NCBI RefSeq assembly: GCF_000743535.1
Contig: NZ_AVCJ01000043.1
Span: 95,563-159,562 of the forward strand
From: Arenimonas donghaensis DSM 18148 = HO3-R19
GTDB lineage: Bacteria; Pseudomonadota; Gammaproteobacteria; Xanthomonadales; Xanthomonadaceae
Direction: 5' to 3'
Length of the DNA stretch: 64,000 bases
Positions 9,070 to 17,511 of this stretch are shown in pieces. Position numbers and translations under genes: made by a program. A model generated the notes under the pieces. The model made no database searches, was not told the DNA's origin, and saw only the letters and a program-made list of their open reading frames with translations. Each line of letters opens with the position of its first letter. Within the stretch, counting starts at the first letter, position 1.

Positions 9070-10473
9070 ATGACCGAGTTGCCTGCCGTCCTTGCCGACG
9101 AGTTGCGGACCCTGCTGGGGCCCGGCGGCTTGTTGGTCGATGAATCCGAGCGGCTGGTCTACGGCTACGACAATTCCCGGCGCCAGGGGCTGCCGCTGGC
9201 GGTGGCCCTGCCGACGGACGCCGCCCAGGTGCAGGCCCTGGTGGGCCTGTGCCGCGACCACGGCCTGCCGCTGGTGGCGCGCGGCCGTGGCACCAACACC
9301 ACCGGCGCCACGGTGCCTGGCGAGGACGCGCTGGTGGTGTCGTTCGAACGCATGGACCAGGTGTTGGCCATCCGGCCCGGCGACCGCGTCGCGGTGGTGC
9401 AGCCGGGCCTGCTCAACGGCGACCTGCAGGCCGCGCTGGCGCCGCACGGGCTGTTCTGGCCGCCCGACCCGACCAGCGCCAATTTCAGCACCATCGGCGG
9501 CAACCTGGCCTGCAATGCCGGCGGGCCGCGGGCGGTGAAATACGGCGCGACACGCGACAACGTGCTGGCGCTCAAGGCCGTCACCGGCGCCGGCGCGCTG
9601 GTGGAGTTCGGCGCGGCGACCACCAAGGGCGCCAGCGGCTACGACCTGTCCCGCCTGCTGATCGGTTCGGAAGGCACGCTGGCGCTGATCGTCGAAGCGA
9701 CCCTGAAGCTGACGCCGCTGGCGCCGCAGCGGCTGGCCCTGCGTGCGATCTATGCCGACGTCGAGGCCGCCGCCGCGGCCGTGGCCCGGCTGATGGCGCA
9801 GCCGGTCACGCCCTCGATGCTCGAATTCATGGACGGCGACTGCGTCCGCCTGGCGCGCGACGTCGGCGGCGCCGAGCTTCCCGCCGATGCCGGCGCCCTG
9901 CTGATGATCGAAGCCGACGGCGACGAGGCGGTGCTCGACGCCGCCGTCGCGGCCCTGCGCCAGGCCGCCGGCGGCGAAGGCTGCCTGTCGGTGGAGGCCG
10001 CACCCGACGAGGCCGCGCGAACCCGGCTCTGGGCGGCGCGCAAGGCGCTCTCGCCGGCCTTGCGCACGCTCGCGCCGGGCAAGATCAACGAAGACGTGGT
10101 GGTGCCGGTGTCGCGGCTGCCCGCGCTGGTGGCGGCGGTGCGCACGGCCGCCGGACTGCACGCGCTGCCGATCGTCTGTTTCGGGCATGCCGGCAACGGC
10201 AACCTGCACGTCAACATCCTCTACGACCCCGCGGACGCCGACCAGGCCAGGCGCGCCGACGCCGCCCTGGAAACGATCTTCGACACGGTCATCGCACTGG
10301 GCGGGCAAGTGTCGGGCGAACACGGCATCGGCCTGGTCAAGCGCGAGCTGCTGGCGCGCTCGCTCGACCAGGCCACGCTGGGCCTGATGCGGGCGATCAA
10401 GTCCCAGTTCGATCCGGCCGGCATCCTCAATCCCGGCAAGGTGCTGCCGGCCTCCCCGGAAGGCCAGCCATGA
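9070..10473 (+). CDS. FAD-binding 2-hydroxyacid oxidase/dehydrogenase, GlcD type
   Basis: Flavoprotein of the vanillyl-alcohol-oxidase superfamily that oxidises a 2-hydroxy acid (glycolate, D-lactate or D-2-hydroxyglutarate are the candidates; the sequence alone does not decide). In 467 residues the PCMH FAD-binding domain shows RGRGTNTTGA and STIGGNLACNAGG, with GSEGTLALI after it. The C-terminal FAD-oxidase domain shows CFGHAGNGNLHVNI and GEHGIGLVKRE. Its stop overlaps the start of the glycosylase gene (ATGA). A GlcF-like iron-sulfur protein begins at 63527, but far away, so partnership is not implied. Confidence 0.88.
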   Translation: MTELPAVLADELRTLLGPGGLLVDESERLVYGYDNSRRQGLPLAVALPTDAAQVQALVGLCRDHGLPLVARGRGTNTTGATVPGEDALVVSFERMDQVLAIRPGDRVAVVQPGLLNGDLQAALAPHGLFWPPDPTSANFSTIGGNLACNAGGPRAVKYGATRDNVLALKAVTGAGALVEFGAATTKGASGYDLSRLLIGSEGTLALIVEATLKLTPLAPQRLALRAIYADVEAAAAAVARLMAQPVTPSMLEFMDGDCVRLARDVGGAELPADAGALLMIEADGDEAVLDAAVAALRQAAGGEGCLSVEAAPDEAARTRLWAARKALSPALRTLAPGKINEDVVVPVSRLPALVAAVRTAAGLHALPIVCFGHAGNGNLHVNILYDPADADQARRADAALETIFDTVIALGGQVSGEHGIGLVKRELLARSLDQATLGLMRAIKSQFDPAGILNPGKVLPASPEGQP

Positions 10474-11066
10474 GCCGGCCGCGCAGCGCGCTCGAACAGC
10501 TGCTGGGCGAGATCCGCGCCTGCCGCCTCTGCGAAGCCAGCCTGCCGCTGGGGCCGCGACCGGTGCTGCGCGCCAGCGAAACCGCGACGCTGCTGGTGGT
10601 CGGGCAAGCGCCGGGCACGCTGGTGCACGGCAGCGGCATTCCCTGGGACGACGCCAGCGGCGTGCGCCTGCGCGGCTGGCTGGGCATGGACAAGTCGGAT
10701 TTCTACGACGAAACCAAGGTGGCGATCGTGCCGATGGGGTTTTGTTATCCCGGCCGCGGGGCCTCGGGCGACCTGCCGCCGCGACCCGAATGTCGCGCGA
10801 CCTGGCACCCGCGCCTGCTGCCGCTGCTCGGGCAGGTGGAACTGGTGCTGGCGATCGGGCAATACGCGCAGGCACATTTCCTGGGCGAAACGCGCCGGAA
10901 AACCCTGACCGAAACGGTGCAGCACTGGCGCGACTACGCGCCACGCGTCTTCCCCCTGCCCCACCCCAGCCCGCGCAACACGGGCTGGTTCAAACACAAT
11001 CCCTGGTTCGACGCCGAGGTCGTGCCCGCCCTGCGCGCGCGGGTTTCGTCAGTGATGGGGCCTTGA
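10470..11066 (+). CDS. Uracil-DNA glycosylase superfamily protein with a probable 4Fe-4S site
   Basis: A 198-residue protein resembling family 4/5 uracil-DNA glycosylases, which remove uracil (or deaminated bases) from DNA. Motif 1 is GQAPG (45-49) followed by GIPWDDASG, and motif 3 is HPSPRN near residue 167. Cysteines at 18, 21, 92 and 108 repeat the C-x2-C ... C-x15-C spacing of the iron-sulfur-binding thermophilic UDGs. The ATG overlaps the preceding stop (ATGA). Motif 1 has Q where many family 4 enzymes have E, so the exact subfamily is open. It converges on pgpA with a 5-base gap. Confidence 0.85.
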   Translation: MSRPRSALEQLLGEIRACRLCEASLPLGPRPVLRASETATLLVVGQAPGTLVHGSGIPWDDASGVRLRGWLGMDKSDFYDETKVAIVPMGFCYPGRGASGDLPPRPECRATWHPRLLPLLGQVELVLAIGQYAQAHFLGETRRKTLTETVQHWRDYAPRVFPLPHPSPRNTGWFKHNPWFDAEVVPALRARVSSVMGP

Positions 11067-11071
11067 GCGCT

Positions 11072-11569
11072 TCAGCGTTGGCTTAGAAACCAAACCGCCA
11101 GCTGCAGCAAGCCCAGTGCATAGAGCCCGGCCAGGGCATCGTCGAGCATCGCACCGAAACCGCCGTGCAATTTCTTGTCGGCCCAGCCGACGGGCCAGGG
11201 CTTGGCGATGTCGAAGATCCGGAACAACACCAGGCCGGCCAGCACCCAGGGCCAGCCGGCAGGCGCGGCCAGCAGGGCGATCCAGACGCCCACGTACTCG
11301 TCCCAGACCACGACACCGGGATCCTCGATCCCGGTTTCGGCAATGACCCAGTGCGCCGCCCAGCAGCCCAGCGCGAAGCCGGCGACGACGACCGCCAGGT
11401 AGGCCGGCAGCGGCAGGTCCTTCAAAAAGAACCACCACGGCAGCAGCGCGACGATGCTGCCCACCGTGCCCGGCGCCCTGGGGGAAAAGCCGCTGCCGAA
11501 ACCGGCGGCGATCCAGCCCAAGGGATGCGTCATGAGGCGGCGGCGGGCGCCTTCGGGAAAGCGGCTCAC
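11072..11569 (-). CDS. pgpA: Phosphatidylglycerophosphatase A
   Basis: Inner-membrane lipid phosphatase that makes phosphatidylglycerol from its phosphate. Motifs are GFGSGFSPRAPGTVGS, VVWDEYVGVW, FRIFDIAKPWP and the LHGGFGAMLDD block, with several hydrophobic segments. A GTG at 11567-11569 overlaps the thiL stop as GTGA and gives 165 residues with a basic N-terminus like other PgpA proteins; an ATG 12 codons later (11531-11533) is the alternative (153 residues). Last gene of the ribE-ribBA-ribH-nusB-thiL-pgpA run; thiL-pgpA is a conserved pair. Confidence 0.92.
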   Translation of the reverse strand: MSRFPEGARRRLMTHPLGWIAAGFGSGFSPRAPGTVGSIVALLPWWFFLKDLPLPAYLAVVVAGFALGCWAAHWVIAETGIEDPGVVVWDEYVGVWIALLAAPAGWPWVLAGLVLFRIFDIAKPWPVGWADKKLHGGFGAMLDDALAGLYALGLLQLAVWFLSQR

Positions 11570-12528
11570 GCGTGGCCGCCCTGGAAATGCTGGTAGCCGG
11601 TGGCCGGCGGCGACCAGGCGCCGCCCTCGGGCGTGAGCAGGCGCAGCCCCGGCTCGGCCTCGAGCTGGCCGACGACGGTCGCCGGCAGGTCCAGTGCCGC
11701 CATCGCCTGTTCGATCGCCAGCGCGTTCGCGGCCGGCGCGGTGAAACAGATTTCGTAGTCGTCGCCGCCGCCAAGCTGCAGTTCCCAGCGGCGGTTTTCC
11801 TCGAAGTGATCGGCCAGCGTGCGCGAACACGGCAAGCGGCCCAGGTCGACCCGGGCGCCGACGCCGCTGGCGGCGAGCACGTGGCCCAGGTCCGCGGCCA
11901 GGCCGTCGCTGACGTCGATGCCGGCGCTGGCCAGACCGCGCAGCGCCACGCCGGCCTGCACGCGCGGCGTCGGCCGGTCTAGGCGGTAGCGCAGTTTCGC
12001 CGAAGCCGGGCCGCGCTGGCGCCACTGCGCCAGTGCACCGGCGGCGTCGCCGAGCGTACCGGTCACCCATATGTCTTCGCCGGCGCGGGCGCTTGAACGC
12101 AGCAGGGCCTGACCCGCCGGCACCAGGCCGTGCGCGGTGACCGTGATCGTCAGCGGGCCGGCGGTGGTGTCGCCGCCCACCAGGGACACGCCGTGCTCGT
12201 CGGCGAGCGCCAGGAATCCGTCGAGGAAATCGTCCAGCCAGGCGTCGTCGCTGTCGGGCAGGGTCATCGCCAGCGTGCACCAGGCCGGCGCGGCGGCCAT
12301 GGCGGCCAGGTCACTCAGGTTCACCGCCAGGGCCTTGTAGCCGATGTCGGCGGGCAGGGTTTCTTCGGGGAAATGCACGCCGGCGACCAGGGTGTCGCAG
12401 GTCACCACCAGTTCGTGGCCGGCCGGCAGGGCCAGCACCGCGGCGTCGTCGCCGATGCCCCGGACCACGTCGTCGCGGCGCCCGGCGCGGTCGCGGATGC
12501 GGTCGATCAGGGCGAATTCGCCCGGCAT
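11566..12528 (-). CDS. thiL: Thiamine-monophosphate kinase
   Basis: Phosphorylates thiamine monophosphate to the active pyrophosphate. The 320 residues carry the AIRS/PurM-fold signatures GIGDDAAVL near residue 25, CDTLVAGVHF near 44 and LVGGDTTAGP near 117, with metal- and ATP-binding acidic residues in place. Its ATG shares one base with the nusB stop (TGATG), and its own stop overlaps the pgpA GTG. Its place behind nusB is standard in gammaproteobacteria. Confidence 0.95.
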   Translation of the reverse strand: MPGEFALIDRIRDRAGRRDDVVRGIGDDAAVLALPAGHELVVTCDTLVAGVHFPEETLPADIGYKALAVNLSDLAAMAAAPAWCTLAMTLPDSDDAWLDDFLDGFLALADEHGVSLVGGDTTAGPLTITVTAHGLVPAGQALLRSSARAGEDIWVTGTLGDAAGALAQWRQRGPASAKLRYRLDRPTPRVQAGVALRGLASAGIDVSDGLAADLGHVLAASGVGARVDLGRLPCSRTLADHFEENRRWELQLGGGDDYEICFTAPAANALAIEQAMAALDLPATVVGQLEAEPGLRLLTPEGGAWSPPATGYQHFQGGHA

Positions 12529-12989
12529 CAGGACCGGCGCGGCGCCTGCGCCTCGGCCGTGCGCCAGTCGGCGGCGGCGTGGTCGAGTACGCCGTTGACG
12601 AAGGTATGGCCGTGCTCGGACCCGAAACGCTTGGTGGTCTCGATGGCCTCGTTGATGATCACCCGGTAGGGCACGTCGATGCGATGCCGCAGTTCGTAGG
12701 CGGCGATGCGCAGCACCGCGCGCTCGATCGGGTCGACCTGGTCGATTTCGCGATCCAGGAAAACCGCCAGCGCCTCGTCGAGCGAGGCCAGGTGGGTGTG
12801 GACGCCGCGGACCAGGTCCTCGAAGTATTCGACGTCGGCGATCTCCATGTCCTGTTCGTTGCGGAACTGGTCGATCACCTTGGTGATCGCCGTGTTGGAC
12901 ATCTGCCAGGCGTAGACCGCCTGCAGGGCACGGCGGCGGGCGCGCGAGCGCGCCTGCGGGTCAACGCCGTCGAGTCTGGGATGCTTCAT
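12528..12989 (-). CDS. nusB: Transcription antitermination factor NusB
   Basis: RNA-binding helical protein that with NusE binds boxA in rRNA leaders and promotes antitermination. The 153 residues start [19 protein letters not shown]; the all-helical NusB fold is recognisable from [32 protein letters not shown] and [14 protein letters not shown]. The ATG at 12987-12989 overlaps the ribH stop (ATGA). The open frame extends further upstream only within ribH, so this start is preferred. Confidence 0.95.
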   Translation of the reverse strand: MKHPRLDGVDPQARSRARRRALQAVYAWQMSNTAITKVIDQFRNEQDMEIADVEYFEDLVRGVHTHLASLDEALAVFLDREIDQVDPIERAVLRIAAYELRHRIDVPYRVIINEAIETTKRFGSEHGHTFVNGVLDHAAADWRTAEAQAPRRS

Positions 12990-13453
12990 GCCAGTTTTCC
13001 AATCAGGTTGGCCATCTCGATCACCACCAGGGCGGCTTCTTCGCCCTTGTTGCCGTGGGCGCCGCCGGCACGCGCCTCGGCGTCGGCGTAGCCATCCACC
13101 GCCAGCACGCCGTTGGCCACCGGCACGCCGGTGTCGAGCGCGACGCGCATCAGGCCACGGGCGCATTCGTCGGCGACCTGTTCGAAATGGCGGGTATCGC
13201 CGCGCACCACGCAGCCCAGGCAGACGAGGCCGGCGTAGCCGACGCGGTCGAGCGCGTTGGCGGCGGCCACCGGCAGCTCCCAGGCGCCCGGGACGCGAAT
13301 CACGTCCACGGCCTCGTCGGCCACGCCGTTGCCGGCGAAGGCGCGGCGGGCACCGTCCACCAGCGCATCGGTGATGCGCGGGTTCCAGCGGCTGGCGATG
13401 ATCGCGAAACGGGCCGAAGCGGGGCTGCGGACGTCGCCTTCGTAGTGGGCCAT
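12986..13453 (-). CDS. ribH: 6,7-dimethyl-8-ribityllumazine synthase
   Basis: Condenses the pyrimidine product of RibD with the 4-carbon product of the ribBA-encoded synthase; penultimate step of riboflavin synthesis. The 155 residues begin MAHYEGDV; key blocks are [26 protein letters not shown], and [15 protein letters not shown] with the catalytic-loop histidine, then [18 protein letters not shown]. The ATG at 13451-13453 lies 31 bases after the ribBA stop; the stop overlaps nusB. Confidence 0.96.
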   Translation of the reverse strand: MAHYEGDVRSPASARFAIIASRWNPRITDALVDGARRAFAGNGVADEAVDVIRVPGAWELPVAAANALDRVGYAGLVCLGCVVRGDTRHFEQVADECARGLMRVALDTGVPVANGVLAVDGYADAEARAGGAHGNKGEEAALVVIEMANLIGKLA

Positions 13454-13484
13454 GGGGGGCTTTGTGGGAGGAAAGGCCGGCAGT

Positions 13485-14585
13485 TTACCGCGCCCGTCCC
13501 CCCTCCACGTACTCGACCACTTCCAGGCCGAATCCGGCCAGGCCGACCTGGCGACGCGGCGTGCCCAGCACGCGCAGCTTGCCCAGGCCCAGGTCGTGCA
13601 GGATCTGGGCACCGGCGCCGTTGCGGCGCCACTCGCGCGCACGCGGGGGCTCGGGCGTTGCCGACTCGGTGATGCGGGCCAGCAGGTCGTCCGGGCCCAT
13701 CGGTTCGGACAGCACCACCACCACGCCCTCGCCCGCCTCCGCCACGGCCGCCAGGGCGTCGCCGGTGGCGACGCCGAAATCGGCGCGCTGCCAGTGCAGG
13801 GCGTCCGAGAGCGGGTTTTTCACGTGCACGCGCACCAGGGTGGGCGTGTCGGCCCGGGGCTGGCCGCGCACCAGGGCGAAATGCAGGTCGCGGCTGAGCC
13901 GGTCGCGGTAGGTGACCAGGCTGAAGTCGCCGTAGGCGGTGGGGATGTCGCGCACGTCGACGCGTTCGACCGTGTGCTCGGTTTCCAGCCGATGCCGGAT
14001 CAGGTCCTCGATCGAACCGATCTTCAAGCCATGCTCGGCGGCGAACTTCTCCAGTTCCGGCCGGCGCGCCATCGAGCCATCGGGGTTGAGGATCTCCACC
14101 AGCACGCCGGCCGGTTCCAGGCCGGCGAGCAGGGCCAGGTCGCTGGCGGCTTCGGTATGGCCACTGCGGGTGAGCACGCCGCCGGGCTGGGCCATCAGCG
14201 GGAAGATATGCCCGGGCTGGGTCAGGTCCTCGACCGCGGCGTCGGGACGCACGGCGGTGCGGATGGTGTGCGCGCGGTCGTAGGCGCTGATGCCAGTGGT
14301 GACGCCCTCGGCGGCTTCGATGCTGACGGTGAAATTGGTGTGGTACGGCGAATTGTTGTCGCGCACCATCGGCCCGAGGCCGAGCTGGCGGCAGCGTTCG
14401 CGGGTGAGCGAGAGGCAGACCAGGCCGCGGGCGTGGGTGACCATGAAGTTGATGTCGGCCGGCTTGACCAGCTCGGCGGCCATGATGAGGTCGCCCTCGT
14501 TTTCACGATCCTCGTCGTCCACTACCACGACCATGCGGCCCTGGCGGATTTCCTCGAGCAGTTCGGAGACAGGGGCGAAACTCAT
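13485..14585 (-). CDS. ribBA: 3,4-dihydroxy-2-butanone 4-phosphate synthase fused to a degenerate GTP cyclohydrolase II domain
   Basis: The N-terminal half (about 1-200) is an intact DHBP synthase: [18 protein letters not shown], the [11 protein letters not shown] block, [20 protein letters not shown] and [11 protein letters not shown]. The C-terminal half (about 205-366) keeps the GTP cyclohydrolase II outline but not its chemistry. Where active enzymes have three zinc cysteines (pattern C-x10-C-x-C), this protein reads [19 protein letters not shown], with none. It should therefore supply only the RibB activity; GTP cyclohydrolase II must be encoded elsewhere. Such RibBX-type fusions are known in gammaproteobacteria. 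The ATG overlaps the ribE stop. Confidence 0.93.
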   Translation of the reverse strand: MSFAPVSELLEEIRQGRMVVVVDDEDRENEGDLIMAAELVKPADINFMVTHARGLVCLSLTRERCRQLGLGPMVRDNNSPYHTNFTVSIEAAEGVTTGISAYDRAHTIRTAVRPDAAVEDLTQPGHIFPLMAQPGGVLTRSGHTEAASDLALLAGLEPAGVLVEILNPDGSMARRPELEKFAAEHGLKIGSIEDLIRHRLETEHTVERVDVRDIPTAYGDFSLVTYRDRLSRDLHFALVRGQPRADTPTLVRVHVKNPLSDALHWQRADFGVATGDALAAVAEAGEGVVVVLSEPMGPDDLLARITESATPEPPRAREWRRNGAGAQILHDLGLGKLRVLGTPRRQVGLAGFGLEVVEYVEGGRAR

Positions 14586-15187
14586 GCGGATTCCTCGCGC
14601 GCGGCCAGCAGCCGTTCGACGTAGCGGGCGACGGTGTCGACCTCGAGATTGACGTCGTCACCCGCCCTGGTTTCAGCGAAGGCGGTGTGGGCGACGGTGT
14701 GTGGCACCAGGTTCACTTCGAACCCCCGGGCATCGACGGCGTTGACGGTCAGGCTGGTGCCGTCGACGGCGATCGATCCCTTCACGGCGACGTAGCGCAG
14801 CACCGACGCCGGCGCGGCGAAACGCCAGCGCTGGCTGCGACCGTCGTCCCAGACTTTCTCGACGCGGCCGACGGCATCGACGTGGCCCGAGACCAGGTGG
14901 CCGCCGAGGCGATCGGTCGGCAGCAGCGAACGTTCGAGGTTCACGGCCGCGCCTACGGGCAGCTGGCCCAGGGTGGTGTGCGCGAGACTTTCATTGGAGA
15001 CATCGGCGTCCCAGCCCTCGCCGTCGAAGGCGACGACCGTCAGGCAGCAGCCGTTCACGGCGATCGACTCGCCCAGGGCGATGTCGTCGTGGCCCAGGCC
15101 ACCCCAGCCAAAACGCAGCCGCTGGTCGCCGCCACGCGGCTCGCGCGCCAGCAGCCGTCCCACCGATTGGATCAATCCCGTGAACAT
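14582..15187 (-). CDS. ribE: Riboflavin synthase, alpha subunit
   Basis: Dismutates two lumazines to riboflavin. The 201 residues hold two tandem lumazine-binding barrels. The first opens MFTGLIQSVGRL and contains SIAVNGCCLTVV and LGGHLVSGHVDAVG; the second contains GSIAVDGTSLTVN and LVPHTVAHTAF. The ATG at 15185-15187 was chosen because MFTGLI is the near-invariant N-terminus. First gene of the ribE-ribBA-ribH-nusB-thiL-pgpA run. I looked upstream for an FMN riboswitch and did not find its conserved core. Confidence 0.96.
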   Translation of the reverse strand: MFTGLIQSVGRLLAREPRGGDQRLRFGWGGLGHDDIALGESIAVNGCCLTVVAFDGEGWDADVSNESLAHTTLGQLPVGAAVNLERSLLPTDRLGGHLVSGHVDAVGRVEKVWDDGRSQRWRFAAPASVLRYVAVKGSIAVDGTSLTVNAVDARGFEVNLVPHTVAHTAFAETRAGDDVNLEVDTVARYVERLLAAREESA

Positions 15188-15214
15188 CGCAACACCCGAA
15201 ATCCGGCCCGTGCC

Positions 15215-15242
15215 GGGAGCCCGCCATTGTACGCGGGCTCCC
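15215..15242 (-). promoter_or_regulatory. Perfect inverted repeat framing a TACAAT -10 ahead of ribE
   Basis: Arms GGGAGCCCGC (15215-15224) and GCGGGCTCCC (15233-15242) flank an 8-base centre that on the minus strand contains TACAAT (15231-15226). The -10 would start transcription about 35 bases ahead of the ribE ATG. No good -35 is visible. It could be an operator covering the promoter or, read as RNA on the plus strand, a hairpin. Role is inferred. Confidence 0.45.
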
Positions 15243-15299
15243 CAGCAGACGCGGCCCCGCGCCCTGCAACAGTCCGTCCCCATGCCCCCAAGGCCCCCA

Positions 15300-15879
15300 C
15301 CCCTGTAGGAGCGCCTTCAGGCGCGAAGCTTCCCGTCCCTGTGGGAGGGACTTCAGTCCCGAGCCCTTGGCCCTGCCCATAAGGCAGGCACAGCGGCCCG
15401 TGCTGCCTTTGTCGGAGGCGCCGCCGCGCACGCTACGTCCTCGCCGCCCGGCCGGTCGCAAGCGTCATCCATGACCAGCTCACGGCCGGACGCTGCAGGC
15501 ATCCTGCCTTCCGCTTCGTCGAGGACATAGCGTGCACGACGACGCTCCCACTTCAATCACGGGCCGCGGGTTGCCAGCCCGACGCTTCGCGTCGAAGTGC
15601 CTGGCGCGCGCCAGTGATCGGGGGCCGGTACCTGTTTCCGACGTCAATTCCCCGCTGCTTGCCCGGCGGCCACGACGTCATTTCGAGGAGGTAGCGTGCA
15701 GTCGCCCTGGCCGACCTTCGGAGACAAGGACGTCGACGAAGAGCCTACATGGAGGTACTTGCGGCGTGTCGGCCAGGGCGACTGCACGCTGCCTCCACCC
15801 GCGTAGGCACCACGACTCCAAGCCCGGCTTGCGGAAACACAAGGCAAAAGCTTCGCGCCTGAAGGCGCTCCTACAGGGG
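15300..15879. repeat. Composite palindromic intergenic element, copy A
   Basis: It fills most of the ribD-ribE gap. Ends: 32-base perfect terminal inverted repeats (15300-15331 and 15848-15879), built on CCCCT, GTAGGAGCGCCTTCAGGCGC and GAAGCTT; the REP-like core is a GTAG head plus a small palindrome. A second REP-like motif (TGTGGGAGGGACTTCAGTCC) starts at 15340. Inside are two large hairpins whose arms carry the motif CGAGGAC-TAGCGTGC: 15428-15443 with 15520-15535, and 15684-15699 with 15784-15796; the second stem continues as GCAGTCGCCCTGGCCGAC. Copy B (60455-61121) is colinear in inverted orientation. Small open frames cross it, but the frame relation between conserved blocks differs in copy B, so I treat it as non-coding. 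I do not recognise a named family. Confidence 0.85.
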
Positions 15880-15909
15880 CCAGGCGTCCGGGGTCCGGAG
15901 GTCCGGGGG

Positions 15910-16989
15910 TCAGGGGCCGAGGAGGAGGCGGAGGTCGGGGCCGATCTGGCGGGTTTCGAGCAGGCGCAGGCCGATGCGGTCGGCCATGGTGGCGGGCGTC
16001 ACGCCGGCGAGCAGTGGGCGGCCGCGGTCGCCGAGCAACACCGGCGCGACGTAGAGCAGCAGCTCGTCGACGAGGCCGGCGGCCACCAGCGCACCCGCCA
16101 GCGTGGCACCGGATTCGACCTGCAGTTCGTTGACGCCGCGCTGGCCCAACTGCGACAGCACCGCGCCCAGGTCCAGCCCCGCGCCGGCGCGGCGCACCGC
16201 GAAGGCGTCCACGTTGTCGCCGTAGTCGGGCACCACGTCGTCGCCGTGCACCGCCAGCGTCGGCGCGGCCTCGTCGGTCAACAGGCCGGAGGCGGCGGGC
16301 AGCCGGCCGCGTTCGTCCAGGACCACCCGCAGCGGCGGCACGAAGGCCTCGTCGGTGGCCAGGCGCACCGTCAGCCGCGGGTCGTCGGCCAGCACCGTGC
16401 CGATGCCGGTCATGATGGCGCCCGAGCGGGCGCGCCAGCGCATCACGTCCGCGCGCGCGGCGTCGGAGGTGATCCACTTCGAGCTGCCGTCCTCGAGCGC
16501 GGTGCGCCCGTCCAGGCTCATGCCCAGCTTCACCCTCACCCAGGGTCGCCCGCGTTCGATGCGGGAGAAAAAGCCGCGATTCTGGTGCCGCGCCGCGGCT
16601 TCCATCAGGCCATGTTCGACCGTGATGCCGGCCGCCGCCAGCTTGGCGAAGCCCTGCCCGGCCACCTGGTAGAAAGGATCGCGGCAGGCCGCGACCACGC
16701 GGGTCACGCCGGCCGCCACCAGCGCGTCGGCGCAGGGTGGCGTGCGGCCATGGTGGGCGCAGGGTTCGAGCGTGACGTAGGCGGTCGCACCGGCGGCGCG
16801 GCCCCCGGCGGCGCGCAGCGCCATCACTTCGGCATGGGGCTCGCCGGCGCGTTCGTGCCAGCCCTCGCCAAGCACGCGGCCGCCGTCGGCGATGACACAG
16901 CCGACCACCGGGTTGGGCTTGGTGGTGAACACGCCGCGTTCGGCCAGCTGCAGCGCGCGGGCCATGTGGGCGTGGTCGTGCGCGTTCAC
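15910..16989 (-). CDS. ribD: Riboflavin biosynthesis deaminase/reductase RibD
   Basis: Bifunctional enzyme: deaminates and then reduces the GTP cyclohydrolase II product. With a GTG start at 16987-16989, overlapping the nrdR stop as GTGA, the protein has 359 residues and the family opening [15 protein letters not shown]. The deaminase domain (about 1-145) has the zinc site HAE (52-54) with [13 protein letters not shown] (C77, C86). The reductase domain (about 150-359) has [15 protein letters not shown] and [15 protein letters not shown]. It is separated from ribE by repeat element A, which interrupts the usual ribD-ribE adjacency. Confidence 0.95.
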   Translation of the reverse strand: MNAHDHAHMARALQLAERGVFTTKPNPVVGCVIADGGRVLGEGWHERAGEPHAEVMALRAAGGRAAGATAYVTLEPCAHHGRTPPCADALVAAGVTRVVAACRDPFYQVAGQGFAKLAAAGITVEHGLMEAAARHQNRGFFSRIERGRPWVRVKLGMSLDGRTALEDGSSKWITSDAARADVMRWRARSGAIMTGIGTVLADDPRLTVRLATDEAFVPPLRVVLDERGRLPAASGLLTDEAAPTLAVHGDDVVPDYGDNVDAFAVRRAGAGLDLGAVLSQLGQRGVNELQVESGATLAGALVAAGLVDELLLYVAPVLLGDRGRPLLAGVTPATMADRIGLRLLETRQIGPDLRLLLGP

Positions 16990-17501
16990 TTCTTGGCCTT
17001 GTCCGTCGCCGCTTCCAGCAAGGGCAACTGCAGGCCCTCGAGGCCCGGCAGGTCGCGTTCGAGCCGCTCGATCTCCTCGCGGAAGGCCTGCACGTCCTCG
17101 AACTTGCGGTACACCGAGGCGAAGCGCACGTAGGCCACCTGGTCGAGCTTCTTGAGCTCGGCCATCACGAACTCGCCGACGCGCAGCGACGGCAGCTCGC
17201 GTTCGCCGCTCAGGCGCAGGGCATGGATGACGCCGCGCACCGCGAGGTCGATTTCCTCGGCCGACACCGGCCGCTTCTGCAGCGCCCGGTCGAAGCTGAC
17301 CCGCAGCTTGCGCTCGTCGAAGGCTTCGCGCCGGCCGTCGCTCTTGACGATGGCCGGCAGCTTGAGCTCGGCGGTCTCGAAGGTGTTGAAACGTTCGTTG
17401 CAGGCCTCGCACTCGCGGCGACGGCGGATCGTGCTGCCGTCGTCGGACACGCGTGAGTCGATCACGCGGGTGTCGCTGTGCTGGCAGAAGGGGCAATGCA
17501 T
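16986..17501 (-). CDS. nrdR: Transcriptional repressor NrdR
   Basis: ATP/dATP-sensing repressor of ribonucleotide reductase genes. The 171 residues start with a zinc ribbon [11 protein letters not shown]...CEAC (C3, C6, C31, C34), followed by an ATP-cone domain ([19 protein letters not shown] onward to about residue 140). Slightly longer than the usual 150-160 because of a charged C-terminal tail ending DKAKK. Ten bases after glyA; its stop overlaps the ribD start. Confidence 0.96.
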   Translation of the reverse strand: MHCPFCQHSDTRVIDSRVSDDGSTIRRRRECEACNERFNTFETAELKLPAIVKSDGRREAFDERKLRVSFDRALQKRPVSAEEIDLAVRGVIHALRLSGERELPSLRVGEFVMAELKKLDQVAYVRFASVYRKFEDVQAFREEIERLERDLPGLEGLQLPLLEAATDKAKK

Positions 17502-17511
17502 CCGGGTGGGT

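Noticed and set aside
9070..10473. GlcDEF operon with the iron-sulfur gene at 63527
   Set aside because: The two genes are more than 50 kb apart; a functional pair cannot be claimed from this window.
15188..15299. FMN riboswitch ahead of ribE
   Set aside because: The conserved RFN core could not be found on the minus strand; only a promoter-like palindrome is present.
15353..15556. Small open frames in element A (and counterparts in element B)
   Set aside because: Frames are not kept between the two copies while hairpin arms are; treated as non-coding repeat sequence.
15300..15879. CRISPR array
   Set aside because: Repeats are inverted and unevenly spaced, with no regular spacers and no cas genes in the window.
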